Positions 9,709 through 20,391 of a DNA stretch of 64,000 bases are shown here, one piece after another. The translations under genes and the position numbers were made by a program. The stretch's first letter is position 1; each line of letters starts with the position of its first letter. The notes beneath the pieces were generated by a model. The model was not told the DNA's origin. It did no database searches and was given only the letters and a program-made list of their open reading frames with translations. Source of the stretch: Atriophallophorus winterbourni (lineage: Eukaryota; Platyhelminthes; Trematoda; Plagiorchiida; Microphallidae); contig JACCGJ010010816.1 of NCBI GenBank assembly GCA_013407085.1, forward strand, positions 1 through 64,000, written 5' to 3'.

Positions 9709-10397
9709 TTTTAACTGGGACAAATGTACCGTTAGAACCATAGGATATATTTTTCGACCAGATCATTTCAGCGTTAACATTTACAGGTAAAGTTTTAATC
9801 AGAGGAGAAACATTGATCGTTGGTTACTTGCATCAATGTCATATGTCATTTATTATGTTTGGCTGAGAGATTAGGAATCCATTTTCATGCGGTGAATCGG
9901 TTAGAGCAGCTTCAGAAATAGAAGCTTTGTCAAACTATGGGCTTTTGTTTTAGGGATCACAAATTGATTAAGACACATAGGTAAAATCGAGGCAGACTGA
10001 TTCACCTCTTACATGATGTAATACGTTTTCACGTGAATCCTAACCCGTTACTAAAATTCTGCAAAAACCGATTCATTGCAAACATTCTTTTTTCGAGTTT
10101 CGCTGTACTCTGAGTGATTAATAATGTCACTTGATCCAAACATGGTCAAAATGAGATTCTAGATTTACGCATTCACTTCTAATTTTGATATATTATTATT
10201 ATCTAATAATAACAATATAATTCTGGCTTGGTATATAACATTGAATTTCTAACTGGCATACATATTTAGACTTTTTAAAATTGCATATTTCATATTCGCT
10301 GTTGCTATCAATGATCATATCTTAAGATTAGTTTACTATATGAAATACTAACAATTTTACGATTATTATTTCGTTCTCAATATAATCGCCTGAATGT
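9709..10397. other. Remnant of B intron 1, then unknown sequence
   Basis: The first 200 bases align with the start of B intron 1 (27340-27530). The rest has no visible coding or repeat identity and ends at the 3' end of RTE-1. Absent from unit 2. Confidence 0.6.
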
Positions 10398-12754
10398 TCA
10401 AGTTTTGCAGCTTTTGGAATGACTAAACTGTCCTATTTGGGAGGAACAATCTCTCCCGCAGCGCTGGCAACGAAAGTCAGAACTCGGATGTATTGCGTCA
10501 GTTGCACGCCTGCGGCGTGATCTGCGTTCAGCAGACAAGAGCTGTATCTGCTCCGCCCCAGCTTGCAGACGGCGCTTTACACAGTGCCTCCAATGTGAGC
10601 AGTCAAGAGCAAGTTCTTCATAGCTCACCGGGTCAATGCCAAGAGCTTTCATATCTCTTTTGCAAACGTCTTTGTACCGCAAGTGCGGTCTGCTCAATGG
10701 TCGACTTCCTATTTGCAACTCACCATAGGGAAGATCTTTCGGAATACGACCATTTTCCATTCTGTAGACATGACCATGCCAGGGCAGGCGGCGCTATCGC
10801 AATAGAGTGAACATGCTCTGTAGACCAGCTTTTGAAAGCACTTCAGCATTAGTCGCTTTGTCCACCCACGATATGTTCAAGATACGACGGATGCTTCGTA
10901 GATGGAAAGCATTCAGCTTCCGTTCGTGTCTTGCGTTGGTGGTCTAAGTTTCGCTGCCTTATAGTAAAGCATTTAGTACGCACGCGTTGTATACCATCAT
11001 CTTTGTCTTTACAGTCAGCTTGCGGTTACCCCAAACACAAAAGTTCAAACGGGACAGAATGCCAGCTGCTCTACCAATCCGCTTATCAATCTCCGTGTCT
11101 AGCGAGAGGTTATCCGCAATGTTTGAAACAAGGTATGTGAACTGGTGTACTGATTCAAGCTGACAGTTTCCAACAGTTATGATGGGAAGCAATACAGTCC
11201 CTTTACCAAGGACTCTGGTCTTGCTCATGCTGATTGTTAGACCAAAGTCTTTGCATGCAGACGAAAAACAGTCCATCATAGTCTTAAGGTGCTCTTGGGA
11301 GTGAGCAATAAAGGCTGCATCGTCGACAAACAGCAGGTCACAGATTAGCACATTTCGTGCCTTGTTTTGTGCTCTCAACCGGTTTAAGTTGAAAAGCTTG
11401 CCATCACTTCGCGTGCGTAGGTGAATACCTTCTGTCTTCGTCCTGAAAGCGTGCTTCAGAAGCAGAGCGAAGAAAATGCCGAACAGCGTGAGAGCAAGAG
11501 CACACCCTAGTTTGACGCCTCGGCGAATTTCAAAGGCTTCTGAGCTGAAACCGTTAAAATGGATTGAACCTTTCATGCCTAAGTAGAACGAAATAACGAG
11601 ATTTAGCAGTCTTCGTTAGCAGCCTATCAAATTGAGCATTTTGGAAACAATACCTTCCTGTTCACGTAGTCGAATGCCTTTGTTAAGTCAATAAAAACAG
11701 CGTATAATGGCATACGCTGTTCCCGACACTTTTCTTGAAGTTGTCTCGGGGAGAAGATCATGATCTTCTTTTGCGGAAGCCACATTGAGTTTTGGAGTAA
11801 ATTCTATCAGCTAAAACGTGCTGCCGGATCTGTAAGACTTTAGCAAACAATTTGGCTACAACATTCAGAAGGGAGATTCCTCTGTCGTTGTTGCAGTCAC
11901 CTCTATCTCCTTTATTCTTGAATAGCGTGATGATCTTTGTGTCTCGCATCTCTTGTGGGACAAACTCCTCCTGCCAGCATCGAATAAGCAATTGGTGAAG
12001 CGGTTGTAATAATGCTGCTCTACAGCATTTAATGAGCTCAGGTGGAATTCCGTCGTCACCAGGGGTTCCTGTTCGCTAAGCGGTCGATTGCTCTATTGAG
12101 CTCATCAAGAGTAGGGGGAGTATCTAGATATTCAATAGTCGGCAACCGCTCGTCATTTTTAAATACATGTGGTAAAATCGTACTGTCACTAGAGTAGAGA
12201 GAGGAGAAGTGCTCTACCCATCTTTCCATCTGCTGAGTTTTGTCCACAATCGGGTGACCAGATGCAGACTTAATGGGAGCCGTTTTAAGTTTGTTTGGGC
12301 CAATGGCTATCTTGATCCCATCATACATACCGTGAAAATTGCCGGTATCCGCAGCTTTTTGGATACTAAGGCTAATTTCTGTCCAGTAGTCATTTGCACA
12401 TCGCCTTGCAGTCTGTTGGACCTTATTTCTAGCTTCTCTCAAAAGTCGTAAATTTTCATCTGTTGCCATACCTTTGAACCTCAAGAATGCTGACCGTTTC
12501 TTATCCAACACAGCAGTCATCTTAGAAGCTTTTGCTTCGAACCAGTCGCTCGTTCGAGCTTTCTTCACACCGAATGTGGAAAGTGCGACTCGGCATATGC
12601 AGCTTTTCATCGATTCCCAGTTTTCTGAAGCCGATTCAAGTGAGGTTGTCTTGTTGAACTCGGCTGTAATGGCTTTTGCAAATCGCGCAGCTAGATTAAG
12701 TTCGCACATGCGGGTGACGTCAATCCTAGGCTTATCAGACCATTTAGAGTCCAA
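10398..12754 (-). pseudogene. RTE-1 reverse transcriptase and C-terminal region, frameshifted
   Basis: Read in several frames: linker and thumb-proximal part (12754-12056), fingers with KIITLFKNKGD, RGISLLNVVAK and TQCGFRK (12059-11758), TKAFDYV near 11690, palm with RRGVKLGCALALTLF and the catalytic LLFVDDAAF (11576-10959; unit 2 has FADD), then a C-terminal part with YRMENGRIPKDLPYGEL and two CxxC/Hx-type pairs (RCQRCG, FSHSKSC; 10760-10398). At least three frame breaks and a small deletion after FRKRRS make it non-functional. Confidence 0.85.
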
Positions 12755-13062
12755 ATCCGTTCGCTCCCGCTGCTGCTCTGTTCTGTTGCTCTTAGAAGGT
12801 CGTTTTGAACGGCAAACCCAACTCCATGCATTCGAGGCTCATCAGAACCCCTTTCTTTCCGGAAAAATGTGTAATCTCTTTCTGTTAGCATACCAGTGTC
12901 TGATACACGCGTCTCTTGTAGGGCAGCCACGTCGACATTCAGTCTCTTTAACTCATTGGTAATCACAGCAGATTTTCTTACGCCTCTCATATTCGAGACG
13001 TCGTCATGAAATCCAGGAAGCATGGACCGGACGTTCCAGGTTTCCAGTTCAAGAAATGACAT
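12691..13062 (-). pseudogene. RTE-1 endonuclease domain, truncated
   Basis: The start LETWNVRSML and the block VDVAALQETR are typical of RTE endonucleases (the E of QETR is catalytic). After about residue 103 (SSSGSERI) the sequence jumps to the linker before the RT, so the GDFN and SDH catalytic parts are gone. The same deletion is present at 43002-43313 in unit 2. Confidence 0.85.
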
Positions 13063-13911
13063 TTGTTTTTTAGTAGTTGGTTTCGCTAGTGCGGAAAAAG
13101 CAGTTTGCTTGTCGGTTGATTCCTAATCTTCATGCACCCAATGCGGATAGCAGACCATGGCGAGACGGCACCATATTGGCTTGCTTGAGGCGGGCGGTAG
13201 CCGTCCAATGAGACCTGAAAGTCTCTCCCACCGTCGGAAGCAGCCCCAGGAGCTGAACTCTACGCCAATCGAGCCATAGCTTTAAACCGGTATCTGCTGC
13301 ATCCCGTGTTATTATCCGCAGAAGCGGAATGGAGTGTCCTCTCCATTTGGTGCGTTGCGATGTACGCCAGGGCAGTTCAAAGTATAGAACTAGCTGTTGC
13401 CCACGCAGCAAGTGCTCCCTTTCCATGGTACCACCGGAACCAAAGGAACAGCTTGACTGATACGTTTGGACAACGATGCCGTCACAGAAGTTGGCAGGGC
13501 GAGGTTGTATAAAACTTCGGACTGCCTAACGGGACTCCGGCTCCGGATTTTTCCTCGAGGTTGACTCCTGAAGCCTTTTTCAAGATTGGATGTAGTCACA
13601 AGGCGGTGGAGGTTTGAGATAATGGTTTTCCTTCCTCCAGGTGGACCGCATGCATGGACTCACGAGCTCCACCTACCCGAAGTATGCTGGTTTCGAGGCG
13701 CCAATCAGCCGCCTTCGCCCTTTCTCCTGTCAGTGGAATCAGTTCCGCCGGGTCACACAGGACCACGCGTGAAGGCCAGGAGCTGGACTTGGTTTTCAGA
13801 GGCTATATGAGACGCATGCCATTGGAGCATTTTTGGAATTGGGAGCTTATCCCCAAAACAGCCCCGGCTTTGACAACCTTGGAACCGCAGTCGCTTTAAA
13901 TAGTGGTAAAT

Positions 13912-14055
13912 GGTAAACAAGTTGCACGTGTAAGCCACTGTTAAAGAATATTGTCATATGATTGAACAGGTTGGTCGTGACAAAATTATCCAGCAATAGC
14001 TTACATGCGCAACTTGTTCATGCAATATCACTCCAAGGACGGTCACAAGCTCGTC
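13912..14055. repeat. Diverged short dispersed repeat
   Basis: GGTAAATGGTAAACAAGTTG followed by TGTAAGCCACTGTTAAAGAA is the reverse complement of the head seen at 18915 and 7348. It fills the gap between RTE-1 and RTE-2. Confidence 0.5.
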
Positions 14056-14400
14056 TGAGAAAGGAGGAGGGTTGGGCTTAGGGCTAGCGACTCTATTCCG
14101 TAAAAGCTACATTGCTAAGGAAACGATGACAACAGATCCGAAAATTCTACTTTACAATGGCTACATGAGTGACGCGAACCTTACAAAAGGTCCCATGACG
14201 GATGGGGATGAAATCCGAAAGAAAGTTTACACCCTGATCTCCTTGCGCCGAAAATAACGATAAGACTTGTTTGCTGGAAAGATTAAACGCTGTATCAAGC
14301 TGGCAAGCTGGCTCAAGCCATACATGAGCTCAACAGGTATGATCTGAGTATACTTGGAATGTCCGTCGTGAGATGAACCGGCTCTGGTCAGCGAAAGCTA

Positions 14401-14839
14401 ATACGTGAGGGTTGAGTGGAGCGGGGCCTTTGAATCGGCCTGCTCAAATTAATGTTTTCATGCGTTTTATTTTTTTTCAGTCTACACACGGAACCTTTTG
14501 TTTTTGAAACGTTTTAACATGTCGTGGAACATGTAAACAAAGGACGTTTGATGCCCCGCACGCTTTAAACGCTGCGCAATATTTTTATTTTTTGAAGGAT
14601 GGGGAATTTGCTGCGCCGGTCAGAAAAATGCGATAGAAAACTCATACATGCCTGAAGACGGAACCGAAACTGTTTTGATTTTGAATGTGACTGGCAATCT
14701 CAAATTTTCCCATCAAAGTTTGACGTCCCCCTTATTCGTATTGAAATTCTGTGTTTCAACTATTTTGATTAACTGAAAATTCGTTTTAACGAATAAAGTT
14801 ATCTTTCTTCGCTTCTTTCTATTTAAACCGGTCTTCTAT
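14401..14839. other. 439-bp insertion of unknown identity in RTE-2 (unit 1 only)
   Basis: Unit 2 has 15 bases here (GATAGCGGTGAGACT) that keep the RTE-2 frame open (LDSGET). Unit 1 has 439 bases instead. I see no terminal inverted repeats, no target duplication and no coding frame. Confidence 0.8.
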
Positions 14840-14992
14840 ATTATCCGGTCAGGAAGGCAAGATAACCTCCATCATGGTGGAGTCTCTCAACTCGCAAGCA
14901 GAAAGACCAGCAGTAGGATTATGCAATGGAAGTGTGTACACGAGTGACTCCTATATGCCAGACTAAACTCAAGCTTTTACAAACTCTCGATT

Positions 14993-15586
14993 GTGGTAGC
15001 ATACGATCCAACAGTAGATGCAGCCCAAGATGAGAAATACAGGTTTTACGAAGCCATGCAATCAGTCTCGAGGGTCATCCCAAAGCACGACCTACCGGTG
15101 GTAATGGGAGATTTTAACTCTAGAACCGGAACTGTAAATACGGGCAAAGAGCGTACCATGGAAGAGCATGGTGTTGGCCAACGGAATGATAATGGGGAAA
15201 GGCTACTTGACTTTTGCGACGAGAACAATCTTGTTGTTAGAGGCACCCTATTCCCAAACAAAAACATCTATAAAATAACCTGGTCTTCGGACGGCAGAAA
15301 AGAAAGTCAAATTGATCACATGATGATGAATGGTAAATGGAGGCGCTCGTTACAAGATGTGAGTGTCATGCGTGGTGCTGATATTGCTAGCGACCACTTC
15401 CTGGTAGTGGAGAAGATTCGTCTGAAACTAAGAAGGACAAGGATTGGAATTCAGCGCAGCCCACGGTTGAATGTGAATAAGCTGAGCGATGACGCCACGA
15501 GGAAAGCTTTTAGCAACATCCTGAGAGAAGAAATAAGCGCTCTGCCCAAGGATTCAATGACGATGATGTTTCCAACCGCAAACTGA
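14993..15586 (+). pseudogene. RTE-2 endonuclease, C-terminal half
   Basis: Reads VVAYDPTVDAAQDEKYRFYE, LPVVMGDFNSRTG, SQIDHMMM and ASDHFLVVEKIRLKLRR in order, which are the catalytic Asp-Asn and Asp-His blocks of the apurinic-type endonuclease used by RTE LINEs. The domain is intact here, but its N-terminal part is split by the insertion at 14401. Confidence 0.85.
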
Positions 15587-15987
15587 AGGCCGTCGAAAAA
15601 AAGTCCTCGGGTACAGAGAGAGAAGCAAAGCCTCGTGAATCTCGGCGAAAACCTGGCAACTCATAGAAGAGAGAAAAGATGTGAAGAAACACATGCTGTG
15701 CAAGAAACCGTCTAGTGAAAGGAATGTCATCACTGAAGAGTATAGAATGAAAGATAAAGAAGTAAAAAAATCGGCGAGGAAGGACAAAAATACGGTACGT
15801 GGAATACCTGACACAACATGCAGAAGAGGCGTGCCGAATGAATGATTTGAGAACGTTATATCAGATTAATCGAAAGCTCTGCAATCGTAGTCAGGCAAGC
15901 AATCAGCACGTGAGGACCCAATGAGGAGAAGTAATAACTGCTGCGAAAGAAGAGTTAGCCATATGGCGCGAACATTTTGAGCTCATT

Positions 15988-17560
15988 TTGAACCGCCCAC
16001 CGCCTCAAAACAACCTTGATATACCTGAGGCAGCTACAGACCTCGACGTCAACACAGACCCCATCAGCCTCCAAGAGGTGCAATTTGCTATCCAGAGGTT
16101 GAAAAATGGGAAGGCACCAGTTTACGATGGAGTGTATACCGAACTGCTCAAGGCGGAAACCGAAGAGACGCCGAAAGTTTAGCGATACCTATTCCAGAAC
16201 ATCTGGGATACTGAGCAGATACCGGACGCCTGGCGTTCGGGTACTATAATCAAACTTCCCAAGAAAAGTGACTTGAGCTACTGCGCAAATTGGCGAGGTA
16301 TTACGCTTCTATCTGTCACGAGCAAAGTATTCTGCCGTATTATTCTCCGACGTGTCTCCAATGCAGTTGAATCCATTTTACGACAAGATCAAGCCGGGTT
16401 TAGGAAAGGAAAATCTTGCATTGACCAAAGCTTTGTCCTCCGTCAGATCCTTGAGTAGACACATGAATGGAATGCAGAACTATATGTGGCCTACATCGAC
16501 TTCCAGAAGGCCTTCGATAGCGTTCCCCGACCAGTGTTATGGTATACCATAAAAGATAGTAAATCTCATAAAAATCTTCTATGAGAAGATTGAATGCCAA
16601 TTCGCTCACAATGGAATGCTCACTGAGAAGTTTGAGGTTCGTACGAAAGTGAGGCAAGGATGTATCCTCTCACCTCTACTCTCCTCTCTAACAATAGACT
16701 GGATTATGAGGCAGGTGACCGATGGCAGGGCAGCGGGCATTCTATGGACCCCAGCGGGACCGCTAGAAGACCCGGACTACGCGGATGATGTTGCCCTCTT
16801 GGCATGCAAGACCAGTGACATCCAGAACAAGAGTGATCGACTATCGGTAATTGGCAAAACGGTGGGTTTAGAAATTAACGCTGGCAAATCAGAGGTAATG
16901 GGGAAGAATGTTCCGGAGAAACCACCCGTGTTTGTGGACGGTCAACCGCTCAGTGAGGTTACAGATACAGTCTACCTTGGGAGCAAACTGACTGTAAATG
17001 GTGACTGTGAAGATGAGGTCAGGAGAACGATCGGGAAGGCGAACCAAGAATTCTGCATACTGAATTCCATTTGGAAATCCTCCGCTCTCAGCATTAACAC
17101 TAAAATCAGACTTTTCAAGAGCAACGTTCTGAGTGTGTTGCTGTATGCATCGGAATGCTGGAAGACGACTACTGCCATTGAGCGCAGGATGAACGTGTTC
17201 CAAACTAAATGCTCGAGAAGGATTCTTCGAATTTTTTGGCCACACACCATTTCGAATGAAGAGCTCCTGAGATAAACTGGTCTGGAGGTGGTATCTACCG
17301 TAGTCAAAAGACGACGGTGGAGATGGTTCGGTCATGTCTGCAGGATGGATCCCAGTTCGCATACGAAGGTAGCCATGCACTGGCGTCCGCGAGGTAAACG
17401 AAAAAGGGGACGGCCCAAGGAAACTTAGCGCAGAACGTTGGAACGCGAACTACATGCACAAGGATTTACGGTGCAGACGGCAACGAAAGCAGCGGCAGAC
17501 CGAAACCACTGGCGTGAAGTTGTCTTCGCCTCATGTGCCACCCGGCACGGAGATGACTGA
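15988..17560 (+). pseudogene. RTE-2 reverse transcriptase, multiple stops
   Basis: Blocks in order: RLKNGKAPVYDGVYTE, then a TAG at 16180-16182, SGTIIKLPKKSD and NWRGITLLSVTSKVF, QAGFRKGKSC, a TAG at 16456-16458, YIDFQKAFDSV, a frame change near 16556, VRQGCILSPLL, the catalytic YADDVALLA and YLGSKL, a TAA at 17273-17275, then WFGHVCRMD and the end near 17560. This is the standard RTE reverse transcriptase order. The catalytic motif is intact, but the frame is not. Confidence 0.87.
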
Positions 17561-17619
17561 GTGAGTGTTGAGAAGATGTAGCTTGGTCGATTTTGACAAA
17601 ATCTATAGCAAAGTGTATG

Positions 17620-18730
17620 GGGCAATTAATTAATAATATCATCATAGCCAGTTTTATTCATAGATTTATTCGTATCTGATATGCGGGTAAAAAGCTGTTT
17701 CCCAGACCCGCAAACAGGCACATCGTGTCGGATGGTGAAAAATATCAAAATATTGTTAGAGATTATTGTCAAACATGAAAAGCATACTTGTCCGTGGACA
17801 TCTAGTGATTTCTTGAAAACGTCAATAGTTCCAGATTATACAACGTTAGTAGGTAAACTGTTCCAAAATTGCATATTACGAACGGAAAATTCATGCTTGC
17901 GGCAGTTCAACGTACTATGCTGTTGTTAAAGTTTCGATTGGTGACCTCGCAGATGTGTGTTATGGAAAGATGAAACGAAGGATGCAAGGATGATTCGTTT
18001 GATTAAGCACAGTCCAAATGAACGTTAGTGCTCCTCGTTCCCGTCTGTAACGAGCCGAATGCAAATTCATTATTTTCAGTCTCATTTCGTATGGATAATT
18101 AGAAAGTCCCAGGACGAGTTTTGTTGCTCTGCGATGTAGAGTTTCCAATAACTGAGTATATTTTTCAACCAAGGATCCCATGCCGGTATGGCATATTCCA
18201 TATGAGGACGAATGTATGTTGAATTCAATTTGAAGATAATGTTGGGGTCAAACGAACCTGGGACTCTTCTAAGTAGACCTAAGTTGCTCTCAGCTTTGTT
18301 GGCAGCGAGTCGACATTGCATTGAGTTTCCCCAGTGAGTCTTTTTCGGAGGAGGCGTGTTTAATAATAGTACGACCTAGATAATATGCTTTGCTCAACTT
18401 GCTGTTGAGCGACAATAGGCTGCATTTCGAAGCATTTAGTGGCATTTCGTTGTCTGAGGACCAGGTGTGAATCCTATCGAGATTCCGTTGCAGGTTCTGC
18501 GTGTCGGCTGTAAAGATTTTATCGCGCCAAAACTTTGCTTCATTATCGAAAATAAGCACCGAAGACTGCACTAATGTAGGCAAGTCGTTTATATATATCA
18601 TAAACAAAAACGGTCCAAAGACTGATCCTTGTGTGCCACTACGGGCAACTTTAATCGACTCGGATAGTTCATTTTTGAATTTCCGGTACATCTCACGGGA
18701 TATCAACTATTCTTCAATTCATGCATAAGT
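17620..18730 (-). mobile_element. CR1-like LINE fragment: RT palm to C-terminus
   Basis: On the minus strand: SGTQGSVFGPFLFMIYINDL (18640-18580), NLDRIHTWSSDNEMPLNASK, YIRPHMEYAIPAWDPWLK and HRRATKLVLG (about 18170-18100), ending near 17650 with a FWNSLP-like block in another frame. The catalytic motif expected as FADD reads FDNEAK, so the polymerase would be dead even without its frameshifts. Nearly identical in unit 2 (47459-48568). Confidence 0.83.
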
Positions 18731-19482
18731 TTAATAAAATTGCAATGCTTCACAATAGACAGCGTAGACCTACAATATAGGAGCTACTTCATCTGAAATA
18801 TTTGTGCTGCTCCATGTTTCAGATATTTGTATACGGAGAATTTCAAGTGAATATACGATTTTACTATCTGCGCACTCTTGATTAGCGACAGTGAGATTTT
18901 CGAAATTCGGATTAAGTATAACTGATTATCCAACAGTGGCATACCTGCGCAACTTGTTTACCATTCCTCCACTGTTTCAAGCGCATGCGGATCCTGATCG
19001 TAATGTCCCTACCTGACAAGCGTGAGTGTCGGCTCATGTGATTTAACAGGTTGGTCGTACCAACCTTATCTAACACTGACTTGACATACAAGTTCAACTT
19101 GTATAACTGATTCAGTTTTACTAGTTTACTTTGAATTTCCCCAAAACTAAAAGATTGAATAAAATGTTGTTTATGCTCTGTGTTATAGTAAATGAGATTG
19201 TTTAACTATCACTGTACGTCATCATGGAAATAACAAAATGATTTACTAGTAGAAGTTCATTTGCTGTTTGTATCACATTTAACAATGAGGTCACCAAATT
19301 CATGCCATACACGCAACAGGCACCAATTAAATTTGAGTGCAAAAATTACGTTCCGTGTCTGATCAAGTCTACCAATCTTAGAACTTTGCAATGTAATCTC
19401 CAAGATAATTGATCTTCTTCATTTATTTGTATGCGTATTCGCAGGTAGTATGCGGGTAAAATAGATATTTTAAAAGATCTAC
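18731..19482. other. No gene seen; contains a diverged short repeat
   Basis: Noncoding spacer. At 18915-19100 two heads of the dispersed repeat occur (ATCCAACAGTGGCATACCTG, and AACAGGTTGGTCGTACCAAC with the inverted GGTTGG/CCAACC). Nothing else recognised. Confidence 0.5.
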
Positions 19483-19640
19483 AGCAACACCGAAATTACA
19501 CTCCACTACGGGTTACTGGCTGTTTGCGGTGATCAGGTGGACACAGTAAGATTAGGTTTAGTGAGTCTTGAAACAGTGTATAAATCGTAAACGAGATTTT
19601 ACTTGAATGCCATTGTTGCATACATCACTTTGGTCATCCA
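19483..19640 (-). repeat. Short dispersed repeat, copy 2 (minus)
   Basis: Contains CACTACGGGTTACTGGCTGT and GATCAGGTGGACACAGTAAG, the reverse complement of the family core, then the head part up to TGAATGCCATTG. Copy 3 lies 60 bases away in the opposite orientation. Confidence 0.7.
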
Positions 19641-19699
19641 TAAGCGCCTTGTGTGCTTGAACACGAATCACTATGTGTTTCTTTGTTTGAACATCGTGG

Positions 19700-19866
19700 T
19701 TCATTGTACGAACCCTATGCAACACTGGCATTCAAATATAATCTTGTTTATCATTTATCCACTGTTTTAAGGCTCACTGGAACTCATCTTACTGTCTCCA
19801 CCTGATGACGGCAAACAGCCAGACACCGGAAGTGGAGTTTAATTTCGGAGGATGTGAGCAACACAT
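19700..19866 (+). repeat. Short dispersed repeat, copy 3 (plus)
   Basis: The most complete plus-strand copy in this part: GAACCCTATGCAACACTGGC, CTTACTGTCTCCACCTGATG, ACGGCAAACAGCCAGACACC, then GATGTGAGCAACACAT. GGC/GCC around AAACA can form a 3-bp stem between CTGATGA and GACA/GAAA. Confidence 0.72.
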
Positions 19867-19930
19867 TAATTTATACACAAGTTCATTTGTTAATCTATCT
19901 ATGTATCAATCTATATATCTAACTGATTCT

Positions 19931-19933
19931 CTG

Positions 19934-19974
<41 letters not shown>

Positions 19975-20010
19975 TTATCTATCTATCTGTCTGTCTGTCT
20001 GTCTGTCTGT
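19931..20010. repeat. TCTA/TCTG microsatellite
   Basis: About a dozen tetranucleotide TCTA units pass into about five TCTG units. The length is the same in unit 2 (49769-49848). Confidence 0.92.
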
Positions 20011-20285
20011 CCATCTGTTTATCTATCCATCATTTTGGCATTCAAAACGATTCCCTTTGAAAATAATCCATTTTGGCTTTTTATGAAGCCTAAGTATCTT
20101 CAGCTCGAATACCGGACATTCAAAATATTCGAGCATCCCACATTCTTGATTAAATATTTACTGCAATTTTTCTCTGTTAAAATCTATTTCACCATGAATG
20201 TCTTGCCGGAAGAATTCATATGTTCAAATTCTGTTGTGGTCTTTGTTGTTCGGATGGTGTTCGCCGAGCTTGTGTAGTTGTTGTT

Positions 20286-20343
20286 GGACGTTTCGTCATC
20301 AAGCTAGATAACATCATCAGCAGAACTTCTTTCGAAGTGACTT
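20286..20343 (-). ncRNA. Hammerhead ribozyme motif of Penelope-like element (unit 1)
   Basis: Identical to the motif at 50124-50181: CTGATGA, a 6-bp stem GTTATC/GATGAC with loop TAGCTT, then GAAAC. Hammerheads next to Penelope-like elements are known and often have very short stem III. Confidence 0.7.
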
Positions 20344-20391
20344 GAAATTGGTATTCATTGGTTTTTATGAGGTCCGTCTGTCCGTTCGCCA

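Larger units (their letters stand above)
10398..13911 (-). mobile_element. RTE-type LINE (RTE-1), unit 1 copy
   Basis: A minus-strand LINE with a long 5' leader (about 13911-13063), an endonuclease start, a reverse transcriptase and a C-terminal region ending in a Cys/His-rich stretch at 10398. It has frameshifts and an internal loss of most of the endonuclease domain. From about 10.65 to 13.3 kb it differs from the unit 2 copy by roughly one residue in ten, while the flanks are nearly identical. Confidence 0.85.
14056..17575 (+). mobile_element. RTE-type LINE (RTE-2), unit 1 copy
   Basis: A plus-strand LINE of a different RTE lineage from RTE-1. The endonuclease begins near 14260 (LSILGMS), is broken by a 439-bp insertion at 14401, and continues with DNLHHGGV and the GDFN block. 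The RT follows, ending near 17560. Two TAG stops, one frameshift and one TAA are shared with the unit 2 copy, so the element was dead before the unit was duplicated. Confidence 0.87.

Noticed and set aside
12209..12962. Long plus-strand frames opposite RTE-1
   Set aside because: Antisense shadows of the RTE-1 reverse transcriptase coding strand.
13586..13899. Plus-strand frames near 13.6-13.9 kb, identical in unit 2
   Set aside because: They lie antisense to the RTE-1 leader and have no domain. Identity between units reflects recent duplication of the whole segment.
19931..20010. Regular repeat that could be mistaken for a CRISPR array
   Set aside because: Tetranucleotide microsatellite with no spacers, in a eukaryotic context.
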